DNA of 64,000 nt. It comes from CAIZGX01 sp046048875 (GTDB taxonomy: Bacteria > Bacteroidota > Bacteroidia > Flavobacteriales_D > Sanyastnellaceae). Shown here piece by piece: positions 1 through 7,980 of this stretch. The stretch lies in assembly GCA_046048875.1 (NCBI GenBank), contig JBJOFG010000001.1, positions 62,001 through 126,000 on the forward strand. The letters are read 5' to 3'. Below the pieces are notes generated by a model. That model had not been told where the DNA came from. It saw only the letters and a program-made list of their open reading frames with translations, and did not search any database. Within the stretch, counting starts at the first letter, position 1; every line of letters begins with the position of its first letter. The position numbers and the translations under genes are program-made.

Positions 1-230
1 TGAGTTGCCCAACGCGTATGCCCAATTCCAATGTGCGAAAGGGGCTTTACCGGACCGACAACATTTTCAAGGTCAACAACTTTTCCTTTACATTTTCTAA
101 CGACAATTTCCCCGTTTTCAATGTAAGCCATACCAGCACTATCGTATCCGCGATATTCTAAACGGCTAAGACCTTTAATTACTTTTTCGTAAACCGGTTC
201 ATTGCCCAAATAACCAACAATTCCGCACAT
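1..230 (-). CDS. glmS: Glutamine--fructose-6-phosphate aminotransferase (isomerising), N-terminal part, cut by window edge
   Basis: The 76 visible residues begin MCGIVGYLG, so Cys2 becomes the N-terminal nucleophile of a class II glutamine amidotransferase after Met removal. They also contain RLEYRGYDSAG and HTRWAT (residues 71-76), which are diagnostic of GlmS. The enzyme makes glucosamine-6-phosphate from fructose-6-phosphate and glutamine in the cytoplasm, the first step towards UDP-GlcNAc for peptidoglycan and lipid A. The gene lies 10 bp downstream of the DUF4270 gene on the same strand, the last visible member of a GT5/DUF4270/glmS operon. The isomerase half is outside the window. Identification is certain; completeness cannot be judged. 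Confidence 0.95.
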   Translation of the reverse strand, partial: MCGIVGYLGNEPVYEKVIKGLSRLEYRGYDSAGMAYIENGEIVVRKCKGKVVDLENVVGPVKPLSHIGIGHTRWAT

Positions 231-240
231 AAGAAATTTT

Positions 241-1542
241 TTAGTTTGAATATGTAATAATCAAGCGAGTGTTTTCGCTTGCTACGCTTGAATAATCAGG
301 ACCGTGTAGAACGGTTCTATTCACCGAAACACCTGCAGCGCCCGAGACAATGAAAAGCGGTGCGTTTTCTAATTCTCCGGAAACAACCTTTTGAACGTAT
401 TGTGTAATGTTCAAACGATATCTTTTGTTCGCCTCTTCAACCCCACCACCAATGTTTCCACTGAATTGATCCGGAAGTGCAACGAGGGTTCCTTCGTTGT
501 TTTGATAGAAAACAAAAATTTGAGAAGCCGGCGCGTACTTCGAATCTGGTTCATAAGGAACAACAAGCTCTGCTTTGTTGATGATTCTACCTTCACTCAT
601 TTGAAGATCCAATAGATTAGGCAGTTCTAATTTCACCTTAGTCCCAGCACCCGCTTGTAAGTACATTTTGTTTTGATTAGCGAGTGTGTCTGTGGCAGCA
701 AGGTTTTGTAATTCAGGTTGAGAAGCGTATTGATAAAAATGTTGAAGTTGAGAATACCTCCCACAATCCGATGTAACAGGGAATTCATAAAAGGTCGTGT
801 CAGCAGCACCGCCATTGTCGTAGCGGTAGTAAACCGTAATTTTACTGTTGATGTTTGTAAGATCAAGTGCCACAACACCCAAAGGATAAGAACCAGCCTC
901 GACCTTCAGCCCTTTGAAATAAGATTGGAAGTTAGCATCTGAATCAAGCGCCGAGGTATCTGTTGGATGAAGCAACCTTGTTCCTAAACTGTGTTTAAGT
1001 GGTAAACGTAGTTGAGGCGCAAGAGAATCTTCTGTTCCAAACAAATAATTTTTCGGTTTGAATTGAAACAGCTGCCCGGGATTTACAAGTAAATTTTCGT
1101 TCAATACAGGCGCGTTGTAGGAACTGTTGAATCCTGAAGCCTTTGGTAAATCAGCGCTTAACTCTCTCACTGATAAATACCCCTCACCAAGTGCTCCGTA
1201 AGAATAGCCCGTATAAGCTACCGAGAAAATGACAGAGTCAATTTCAAAGGTCTCTGGAAAACTTGGGTTTGCTCCAGATAGGGCGAATTGCGTTGAGAAG
1301 CTAGCAAGGGTTCTTCCGAATATCTCATCGTTATAAGACCCCAGCAAACAAGCCGATAACTCATCAGTAGACAAAGTGTCTTCGCGAACGATATAACTAA
1401 CAATACTTGCTGTATCTGTTTGATTCGCATACAACACATCTTCTTCGGGAAGAAGTCCATCTGCCTGCAGGTCTGTTGGTTTTTTACATGAACCAAACAA
1501 TAACGCGGTAAGAGCAAAAAGGAAGAAGAGGGATTTCCTCAT
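241..1542 (-). CDS. DUF4270 family lipoprotein
   Basis: A 433-residue protein with a lipoprotein signal (MRKSLFFLFALTALLFGSC, acylated Cys19), so it is probably anchored in the outer or inner membrane facing the periplasm. The rest is beta-rich without repeats and fits the DUF4270 family, which is restricted to Bacteroidota and has no established function. It starts 3 bp after the GT5-like gene stop and ends 10 bp before glmS, so the three are almost certainly one transcript. This order (GT5, DUF4270, glmS, opposite panC) is one I recognise from many Bacteroidota and suggests an envelope-related role. That role is inference only. Confidence 0.85.
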   Translation of the reverse strand: MRKSLFFLFALTALLFGSCKKPTDLQADGLLPEEDVLYANQTDTASIVSYIVREDTLSTDELSACLLGSYNDEIFGRTLASFSTQFALSGANPSFPETFEIDSVIFSVAYTGYSYGALGEGYLSVRELSADLPKASGFNSSYNAPVLNENLLVNPGQLFQFKPKNYLFGTEDSLAPQLRLPLKHSLGTRLLHPTDTSALDSDANFQSYFKGLKVEAGSYPLGVVALDLTNINSKITVYYRYDNGGAADTTFYEFPVTSDCGRYSQLQHFYQYASQPELQNLAATDTLANQNKMYLQAGAGTKVKLELPNLLDLQMSEGRIINKAELVVPYEPDSKYAPASQIFVFYQNNEGTLVALPDQFSGNIGGGVEEANKRYRLNITQYVQKVVSGELENAPLFIVSGAAGVSVNRTVLHGPDYSSVASENTRLIITYSN

Positions 1543-1545
1543 GTG

Positions 1546-2373
1546 TTAGTCTATCAAAATTGGTTTTGCCGCGTGAACCGTATCGAAGAATTCATCAATT
1601 GCTCCATGGAAGTCTTCGCATTCGTATGCCTTAAGCACGGGAACGCTGAGGTTATTCACCTCTTCCATAAGCTTCGGATTGATGTCCGCGTCGTGAACAA
1701 CAACACCGTCAGCATGAGCAAGAGCAACCTTCATCAGGTTTACATAATTCGATGTAGAAAGATCACCAAGATATTGTTGACCGACCTGATCGAATTGAAC
1801 CTTCTTTGAAAGCCCCTTATCGATTGAACCTGCGAAATCGTCTTTGTACAACGAAATGACAATTTTGCTTTCAGCGAAATGTGGGTCTCCAGCAAAAACG
1901 TGCTTAACATAAAGCGGCATAAGCGCAGAGAACCAACCGTGGCAATGAACAATATCTGGCGCCCAACCTAATTTCTTCACCGTTTCCAAAACGCCTTTCG
2001 AGAAGAAAATCATGCGCTCTCCGTTGTCAGAAAATGCCTTACCAGCCTCGTCGTGTAGGTATGCTTTGCGGTGGAAAAACTCTTCGTTATCAATGAAGTA
2101 AACCTGCAAACGAATCTGAGGAATACTCGCAACTTTAATGATTAATGGATGATCTGTATCGTCGACAATCAAGTTCATTCCAGAAAGACGAATAACCTCG
2201 TGCAGTTGGTGTCTGCGCTCGTTAATCTTTCCAAAGCGCGGCATGAAGATGCGCGTCTCCTTGCCTCTTTCGTGCATGGCTTGTGGGATTTGACGAACTT
2301 GATTTGCTATTGTCGATTCCGGAGTGAAGGGAAAAATTTCTTGACTTACAAAAAGAACTTTTGTTTTTTGCAT
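1546..2373 (-). CDS. Glycogen/starch synthase-like GT5 protein, N-terminal domain only
   Basis: 275 residues matching the N-terminal Rossmann domain of GT5 glycogen synthases: VLFVSQEIFPF at the start, FFSKGVLETVKKLGWAPDIVHCHGW in the middle (the HCHGW-type motif), and the Y-x-D-D-F-x-G region near residue 175. Full GT5 enzymes have about 480 residues and a second Rossmann domain that binds ADP-glucose; that half is absent. The K-x-G-G-L substrate loop near residue 15-20 is replaced by STIANQVRQ. It is usually annotated 'glycogen synthase' in Bacteroidota, but catalytic activity is doubtful. It is first in an operon with DUF4270 and glmS and is divergent from panC, with a -7 box at 2406-2413. 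Confidence 0.8.
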   Translation of the reverse strand: MQKTKVLFVSQEIFPFTPESTIANQVRQIPQAMHERGKETRIFMPRFGKINERRHQLHEVIRLSGMNLIVDDTDHPLIIKVASIPQIRLQVYFIDNEEFFHRKAYLHDEAGKAFSDNGERMIFFSKGVLETVKKLGWAPDIVHCHGWFSALMPLYVKHVFAGDPHFAESKIVISLYKDDFAGSIDKGLSKKVQFDQVGQQYLGDLSTSNYVNLMKVALAHADGVVVHDADINPKLMEEVNNLSVPVLKAYECEDFHGAIDEFFDTVHAAKPILID

Positions 2374-2405
2374 AGAGATGTTTAGGTTTGCCTGAATTCA
2401 GTTTG

Positions 2406-2413
2406 CAAAGATA
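2406..2413 (-). promoter_or_regulatory. Predicted -7 promoter element for the GT5/DUF4270/glmS operon
   Basis: On the minus strand the sequence reads TATCTTTG, an exact match to the Bacteroidota -7 consensus TAnnTTTG, 32 bp upstream of the GT5 start codon. No convincing -33 TTG at the usual 19-20 bp spacing is seen. Confidence 0.5.
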
Positions 2414-2462
2414 TTATAAATCTTTTTTGAATTTTGCAACTTTTTGGCCTTAAAATACTGAA

Positions 2463-3329
2463 ATGAAGGGAACTTCGTGCGAAATAGCTGTTTTACAGCA
2501 TGTTGATGAGATGCTGGCGTTTAGCACGAAGTGCAGAAACGAAAACCGAACGATCGGTTTTGTTCCCACAATGGGTGCATTGCACGAGGGACACTTGTCT
2601 TTAATTGCCAAAGCAAAGGCTGAATGTGATGTAGTCATCTGTTCCATTTTTGTTAATCCGACGCAATTCAACGACCCAAAGGATCTTTTGTTGTATCCAA
2701 GAACAGAAGAAGCAGATATTGCTTTATTGAAGGAAGTAGGATGTGATGTAGTTTTTGTTCCAGGTGTGACAGAAATGTATCCGGAAGGCCAAGAGGTCAA
2801 AGATTACGATTTCGGAACGTTAACTTCGGAATGGGAAGGGCGGTATCGCCCGGGTCATTTCAATGGAGTCATTACCGTCGTAAAACGGCTGTTCGAAATT
2901 GTCATTCCGCACAAATCGTTTTTTGGAAAAAAAGATTTTCAGCAATATTCAGTCATACGCGAGTGGGTGAAGCGCAACGAGATTCCAGTTGAAATCATTG
3001 GGTGCGACACCGTCAGAGCAACAGACGGTCTTGCATTAAGTTCTCGAAACAAAAGACTTTCGCAAGAACAAGCGACAATGGCAACCGCCTTTTCGAAAGC
3101 ACTGAAATACATCGAAGAGCACAAGCAATCGGACAACGTGAACACCTTAATTACTGAAGCCACAAATCGTTTTATTGCGCAAGAGCAAATTGAACTTCAG
3201 TATTTCACAATAGCGAATTCAGAATCTTTGGTTCCGTTAGAAAACATTTCTGATGCACCGCACCAGGTTGCGCTAATCGCAGGATTTATAGGCGGGGTAA
3301 GGCTTATAGACGAATTAGAGTTGAATTAA
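2463..3329 (+). CDS. panC: Pantoate--beta-alanine ligase (pantothenate synthetase)
   Basis: 288 residues, normal for the family. Joins pantoate and beta-alanine using ATP, the last step of pantothenate (vitamin B5) synthesis in the cytoplasm. Visible motifs: PTMGALHEGH (residues 35-44, the HIGH-type nucleotide site), FVNPTQFN (63-70), FFGKKDFQQ (153-161) and ALSSRN (191-196, the KMSKS-equivalent). The gene is divergent from the GT5 operon across an 89-bp spacer, and its stop overlaps the convergent symporter stop by 4 bp. No panD or panB is visible next to it. Confidence 0.97.
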   Translation: MKGTSCEIAVLQHVDEMLAFSTKCRNENRTIGFVPTMGALHEGHLSLIAKAKAECDVVICSIFVNPTQFNDPKDLLLYPRTEEADIALLKEVGCDVVFVPGVTEMYPEGQEVKDYDFGTLTSEWEGRYRPGHFNGVITVVKRLFEIVIPHKSFFGKKDFQQYSVIREWVKRNEIPVEIIGCDTVRATDGLALSSRNKRLSQEQATMATAFSKALKYIEEHKQSDNVNTLITEATNRFIAQEQIELQYFTIANSESLVPLENISDAPHQVALIAGFIGGVRLIDELELN

Positions 3330-4795
3330 GCATTCTCTTGTTCGGTGTTATAATTTTTCTCTTCCCAACGGTTTACTGCAACAGCCGCAACAGCGTTTCC
3401 TACGACATTGGTGGCAGATCTTCCCATGTCGAGCACATGGTCTACCCCCAAGAGCAATAGCAGTCCGGCTTCTGGAATTCCAAATGTGGCTAGGGTTCCA
3501 GCTATTACCACGAGCGAAGCGCGAGGAACACCCGCAATTCCTTTACTAGTAACCATAAGCGTTAAGAGCATTGCGGCTTGGTCTGCCCAGCTGAGGTCTA
3601 TTCCATAACTCTGAGCAATGAATAAACTCGCAAAGGTCATGTACATCATACTTCCATCTAAATTGAAACTGTATCCCAAAGGCAATACGAAACTCACAAT
3701 TCGATTTCGACAACCGAAGCGCTCTAGCTCTTCCAATAACTTGGGATATGCGGCTTCGCTAGACGCCGTAGAAAAAGCAAGTAATAAGGGCGATTTTATT
3801 CTCGCTGTCAACTGGACAACACGTTTTCCAACAATTAAAAAGGCGACAAACAAAAGAATAATCCAAAGCAAGAGAAGCCCGCTATAAAACTCGCCAATGA
3901 AAAGTGCATATGAAGACAAAACACCAATTCCTTTTTTCGCCACAACGGAGGTCATAGCGGCGAATACAGCGAATGGCGCCACGTACATAACCATCGAGGT
4001 TATTCGCAACATGACGTGCCCAAGCGCATCCATTGCTTTCACAATGATTTCTCCTTTTTTTCCGAGCGCGGCTGTTGCCGTTCCAAAGAACAAGGCGAAA
4101 ATCACAATCTGAAGAATTTCATTTGTGGCCATTGACTCTATCACACTTGAAGGAACAATATGAACCACAAAGCCTTTCAACGTTAACGCAGCCTTATCAA
4201 TGCCAGATTCCATAGCTTCTGGTGGAAGGGGGACTTGCAGCGATTTTCCAGGCTGATAAAGGTTCACCAACAAAGCGCCGAGTAACAAGGAGATGAAAGA
4301 GGCTGAAACAAACCAAAGCATGGTTTTTCCTCCAATGCGCCCCACTGTTTTCATGTCACCCAACTTCGCCACCCCCGCCACAAGTGTTGCAAGCACAAGT
4401 GGTGCTATAATCATTTTAATTAATCGAAGGAAGATGTCGGTGAAAATGGAAAGTATTTCTAAAATCTTTTTAAGTGTTGCGTTTTGAGACTCAGAAACGT
4501 CAATACTTTTTTGATACCTGGAAATTTCGGAGGATGCGTTTTTCGTTTTGTTAATGCACGCTAACGCAGCGTCGTATTTTTCGTTTTCTGAAATAGAGTC
4601 GTTGGAAAGTATCGCAGCGAGTTCGCTTGCAGCAGGCGCTGATTGGCTAGAAAGTTCTTTTGAGAGTTGGTCTAACGCCTCTTTTTTTGTTTTTTGTGCA
4701 GGAGCTGGATAAGAAATATTAAGCGCATAACCCACGCCAATTCCAATAAACAAAGCAATAAATATCCACGTGGAAAGACCTCCGAATTTTTTCAT
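3326..4795 (-). CDS. Dicarboxylate/amino acid:cation symporter (DAACS family)
   Basis: 489 residues with the many hydrophobic segments of the GltP/DctA fold. Hallmarks are ASSEAAYPKLLEEL (serine-rich hairpin), SFNLDGSMMYM, TSKGIAGVPRAS and MGRSATNVVGNAVA (substrate and cation site, including the N-x-x-G-x-A motif). It should take up glutamate/aspartate or C4-dicarboxylates with Na+ or H+. Unusual is a hydrophilic helical insert of about 75 residues between TM1 and TM2 (roughly residues 28-105), which family members such as GltP lack. Substrate cannot be told from sequence. Monocistronic; convergent with panC. Confidence 0.9.
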   Translation of the reverse strand: MKKFGGLSTWIFIALFIGIGVGYALNISYPAPAQKTKKEALDQLSKELSSQSAPAASELAAILSNDSISENEKYDAALACINKTKNASSEISRYQKSIDVSESQNATLKKILEILSIFTDIFLRLIKMIIAPLVLATLVAGVAKLGDMKTVGRIGGKTMLWFVSASFISLLLGALLVNLYQPGKSLQVPLPPEAMESGIDKAALTLKGFVVHIVPSSVIESMATNEILQIVIFALFFGTATAALGKKGEIIVKAMDALGHVMLRITSMVMYVAPFAVFAAMTSVVAKKGIGVLSSYALFIGEFYSGLLLLWIILLFVAFLIVGKRVVQLTARIKSPLLLAFSTASSEAAYPKLLEELERFGCRNRIVSFVLPLGYSFNLDGSMMYMTFASLFIAQSYGIDLSWADQAAMLLTLMVTSKGIAGVPRASLVVIAGTLATFGIPEAGLLLLLGVDHVLDMGRSATNVVGNAVAAVAVNRWEEKNYNTEQENA

Positions 4796-4828
4796 CCTAG
4801 AAATTTTTTTCGAAGATAGCGCCTTCGC

Positions 4829-5122
4829 CTACAATTCTTCTTGGAGGTGTTGAAGAATTTTTTTCTCGATAGAACCTGTCATTCCTGGAACTCCGATTCC
4901 AAGTTTATTCGAGCATCGAACTTCCACCACGACATTTTCTCCCTCCTCAACAATGCGTATCACACAAGTTCTGCCCAACGCTAAAAAACGCAAGCCTTGC
5001 TGTGCATAGATAAAGCCCTTTCGATCATTAATATCGCGAATGTAGAACCGCTCTTTATGCAGAAGATCAGTGAGCGCATTAATTACAGCGTGCTTGGTGC
5101 AATGAAATGTTCCTTTATGCAA
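4829..5122 (-). CDS. Hypothetical 97-residue protein with TTG start
   Basis: I do not recognise this family. The protein is soluble, without signal or membrane segment. After an N-terminal helix-like part (CTKHAVINALTDLL) it has alternating strands (GFIYAQQGLRFLALG, CVIRIVEEGENVVVEVRCS) and a closing helix KKILQHLQEEL. This two-layer pattern resembles small cytoplasmic alpha/beta domains of unknown function. No ATG exists upstream of the conserved-looking region before the in-frame stop, so TTG at 5122 is the best start (an ATT lies one codon further up). An inverted repeat ends 3 bp before it. Codon use and a single long frame support coding; function unknown. Confidence 0.6.
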   Translation of the reverse strand: MHKGTFHCTKHAVINALTDLLHKERFYIRDINDRKGFIYAQQGLRFLALGRTCVIRIVEEGENVVVEVRCSNKLGIGVPGMTGSIEKKILQHLQEEL

Positions 5123-5125
5123 AAT

Positions 5126-5177
5126 AAAAGGGGTTAGGTTAAGGTTAGCGAACTAAAATTATAACCTAACTCCCTTT
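5126..5177 (-). terminator. Inverted repeat, possible terminator of the plug gene or 5' leader hairpin
   Basis: Arms 5126-5140 (AAAAGGGGTTAGGTT) and 5163-5177 (AACCTAACTCCCTTT) pair over 15 positions with two mismatches around a 22-nt loop. Read leftwards the hairpin is followed by TTTTATTTT, as in an intrinsic terminator for the gene ending at 5223. It also abuts the TTG start at 5122, so it could instead govern translation of that gene. Confidence 0.45.
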
Positions 5178-5222
5178 GAACCAAAAGGTTTAGAAAAAAC
5201 AAAGACTTAATACGTTACACCT

Positions 5223-5933
5223 TTACTTTTTTTCTCGAGCAGCGTCTCTGAATGACTTTGTATCAATAATAACATACCCACCGGTGCTGTCGCCATACTT
5301 GGCTGGCACGCCACCCGTGTATACGGTAATGTTACTTATTCCACTTGAAGGTATGTTCAACGGACTACCGTATATCTTCACCCCATCGATATAATAAACA
5401 ACGCTTCCAGAGCGGCTTCCACGAAAATAAAGTTCTTCCCCGCGATCGCTAGTTTTGATGTCGCTTGACATAGAAGAAAGGATAGCCTTTAAAGAACCTC
5501 CGTTGGCAGCTGCGTTATCTTTCAACTCTCTTGCGCCAAGTGAGATTGCGGTTCCTCCATTGATGTCAATGAGTGGCTTTTCGGCACGAATGATAACAGG
5601 ACCTCCGGTGCCATAACTTGCAGTTGTTAAAGTGAAATCAGAAAGCTTTCGGATTTGATCTGACTTCACCTGAACGTCACTTACTTGAAGTTGACTGTAA
5701 CCAATAAGGTCGTAGAATAGAGTGTATGTTCCTGGCTCAACACCGTTGATGCGATATAAGCCTCTTTCATCTGTTGCCGCGCCAACGACTATTCCATTGT
5801 TTTCAGCACGCACAATTACGCCTGCAATAGGGTTGTTGTTTTCATCGACGATCTTTCCGAAGATTTCACCGTGTGATTGTGCCGCCATTCCTAACGAGAT
5901 GAGCAAGCTTGCGAGTAATGTAATTGTTTTCAT
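5223..5933 (-). CDS. Secreted carboxypeptidase-regulatory-like domain plus TonB plug domain, no beta-barrel
   Basis: 236 residues. Residues 1-18 are a signal peptide (MKTITLLASLLISLGMAAQ). Residues 20-110 are a CarboxypepD_reg-like beta-sandwich (GEIFGKIVDENNNPIAGVIV, TDERGLYRINGVEPGTYTL). Residues about 115-225 match a TonB-receptor plug: LKAILSSMSSDI, FRGSRSGSVVYYIDGVKIYG, ITVYTGGVPAKYGDSTGGYVIIDTK. A TonB-dependent receptor would continue with about 500-600 residues of barrel; here the frame stops after AAREKK and the next 100 bp hold no barrel sequence in any frame. It may be a stand-alone periplasmic or outer-membrane-associated protein, or an ancient remnant. The frame is intact and the signal peptide is good, which favours a functional small protein. 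Confidence 0.75.
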   Translation of the reverse strand: MKTITLLASLLISLGMAAQSHGEIFGKIVDENNNPIAGVIVRAENNGIVVGAATDERGLYRINGVEPGTYTLFYDLIGYSQLQVSDVQVKSDQIRKLSDFTLTTASYGTGGPVIIRAEKPLIDINGGTAISLGARELKDNAAANGGSLKAILSSMSSDIKTSDRGEELYFRGSRSGSVVYYIDGVKIYGSPLNIPSSGISNITVYTGGVPAKYGDSTGGYVIIDTKSFRDAAREKK

Positions 5934-6084
5934 ATTCTTAATTTTTCCCTAAGCTAACTTTTTCAGTCCATGAATTTTTCCCAAGTAATTTCAAAAATTA
6001 CCTTTCCAAAACGAGAATTGGATTTAATTATTTACAACATACGCGAAGCATAGACTATCTTCGCCGCAAATTATTTTTCACTCC

Positions 6085-7980
6085 ATGAGTGACGCTATCA
6101 AACACGAATGCGGAATCGCATTTTTAAGACTGAAGAAGCCTCTTCAGCATTACACCGATAAATACGGAACAGCTTTTTACGGACTAAACAAAATGTATCT
6201 CCTCATGGAGAAAGAGCACAACCGAGGCCAAGATGGCGCTGGTTTAGCAAACATTAAGTTAGATCCAGAACCTGGAAAAAAATACATTTCTAGAATTCGA
6301 AGTAACGATGCTCAGCCTGTTCGTGAAGTGTTTGCAAAAGTGATGAATCGCTTTGCGGAATTAGCGAAAAAGAACCCAGAAAAACTTAAAAACGCGCAAC
6401 ATCTAAAGAACAATTTTGCCTTTACCGGCGAAGTCTTTTTAGGCCATTTGAGATATGGTACATACGGCGGAAACAGCATTGAAAACTGTCACCCCTTCCT
6501 TCGTCAAAACAACTGGATGACCCGCAATCTCGTGCTTGCAGGGAATTTCAATTTAACCAATGTAGACGAATTGTTCGGACTGCTTGTTGAATTGGGACAA
6601 CATCCGAAAGAGAGAACTGATACCGTTACGGTCATGGAGAAGATTGGTCATTTCTTGGATGAAGAAAACCAAGTTCTTTTCAATCAATACCACCAGCAAG
6701 GGTATTCAAACCAACAGATATCAGAGTTAATTGCTAAGAACATAGACATTCAACGTGTGCTTCAACGTGCAAGTAAAGATTGGGACGGTGGATTCGCAAT
6801 GGTTGGTATGTTAGGACACGGAGACGCTTTCGTTTATCGCGATTCAAATGGAATTCGCCCAGCGTTTTATTACGAAGACGATGAGGTTTGTGTTGTTGCA
6901 AGTGAGCGTCCGCCGATTCAAAGCGCCTTCAATGTTCCGTTAAATCAAATCAAAGAAATTCCTGCGGGCTGCGCCTATGTGGTGAAGAAAGATGGAAGTT
7001 CTTCCATGAAAGAGATTAAACCTTCAACCGCATTAACACCCTGTTCTTTTGAACGTATTTATTTTTCTAGAGGAAATGATGCTTCTATTTATCAAGAGCG
7101 TCAAGATTTAGGAAAAAACATTGTTCCTCGCGTGTTACAAGAAGTGAATTACGACTTGGAAAACACGGTCTTTTCTTTCATTCCTAACACAGCAGAGACA
7201 GCGTTTTATGGAATGATTAAAGCGCTGGAAGATCATTTGAACGATGTTAAAATTGAAAAGTTAACGTCGGGTTCGTGGTCGAAAGAAGAAATTGAAGCAA
7301 TTGTTCGCAAGCGGGCGCGTATTGAAAAAATTGCGATCAAGGATGTGAAGATGCGCACCTTCATTACACAAGATTCTGCACGTGATGAAATGGTTTCACA
7401 TGTGTATGATGTTACACACGGCACGGTTAAGCCCGGTGTTGATACCCTCGTTGTAATAGACGATTCAATTGTTCGTGGAACGACTTTGAAGAAGTCTATC
7501 ATTAAGATGTTAGACCGCCTTGAGCCAAAAAGAATCATTATTGTTTCTTCAGCCCCACAAATTCGTTATCCTGATTGTTACGGAATTGACATGGCGAAAA
7601 TGGGCGATTTCATTGCCTTTCAGGCGATAGTTGCTTTGTTGAAGCGCGATGGAAAAGAAGGAATTCTAGATGTTGTTTACAAGAAATGTAAGGATCAAGA
7701 AAGTGTTCCGAAAGAGCAGGTGAGAAACTACGTGAAAGAAGTTTATGAAGCATATTCGCAAGAAGAAATTTCTGAAATGGTTGCCAAGCTTGTTACACCT
7801 GAAGGCACGAAAGCCAAGGTGAGTGTGCTTTTCCAAACAATTGAAGGATTACATAACGCTTGTCCGAACAACAAAGGTGATTGGTATTTCTCTGGAAATT
7901 ACCCCACACCTGGCGGAAATAAAGTGGTGAACAAAGCCTTCATCAATTACATGGAAGGTCGCACAGAGCGCGCTTACTAG
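6085..7980 (+). CDS. purF: Amidophosphoribosyltransferase paralogue (long PurF type)
   Basis: 631 residues, longer than typical PurF (about 470-510). The class II amidotransferase domain begins after an eight-residue leader (MSDAIKHE) with the nucleophile Cys9 in ECGIAFLR. It continues with LGHLRYGTYGG, SIENCHPF and GNFNLTN. The phosphoribosyltransferase half carries the PRPP loop VVIDDSIVRGTT (about residue 456). It should transfer ammonia from glutamine to PRPP, the first committed step of purine synthesis. Extra length is spread through insertions in the amidotransferase half and a C-terminal extension (LHNACPNNKGDWYFSG). My recollection is that flavobacteria often carry both a canonical PurF and this longer form, so the precise substrate is less sure. 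Convergent, overlapping by 4 bp with the next gene. Confidence 0.85.
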   Translation: MSDAIKHECGIAFLRLKKPLQHYTDKYGTAFYGLNKMYLLMEKEHNRGQDGAGLANIKLDPEPGKKYISRIRSNDAQPVREVFAKVMNRFAELAKKNPEKLKNAQHLKNNFAFTGEVFLGHLRYGTYGGNSIENCHPFLRQNNWMTRNLVLAGNFNLTNVDELFGLLVELGQHPKERTDTVTVMEKIGHFLDEENQVLFNQYHQQGYSNQQISELIAKNIDIQRVLQRASKDWDGGFAMVGMLGHGDAFVYRDSNGIRPAFYYEDDEVCVVASERPPIQSAFNVPLNQIKEIPAGCAYVVKKDGSSSMKEIKPSTALTPCSFERIYFSRGNDASIYQERQDLGKNIVPRVLQEVNYDLENTVFSFIPNTAETAFYGMIKALEDHLNDVKIEKLTSGSWSKEEIEAIVRKRARIEKIAIKDVKMRTFITQDSARDEMVSHVYDVTHGTVKPGVDTLVVIDDSIVRGTTLKKSIIKMLDRLEPKRIIIVSSAPQIRYPDCYGIDMAKMGDFIAFQAIVALLKRDGKEGILDVVYKKCKDQESVPKEQVRNYVKEVYEAYSQEEISEMVAKLVTPEGTKAKVSVLFQTIEGLHNACPNNKGDWYFSGNYPTPGGNKVVNKAFINYMEGRTERAY

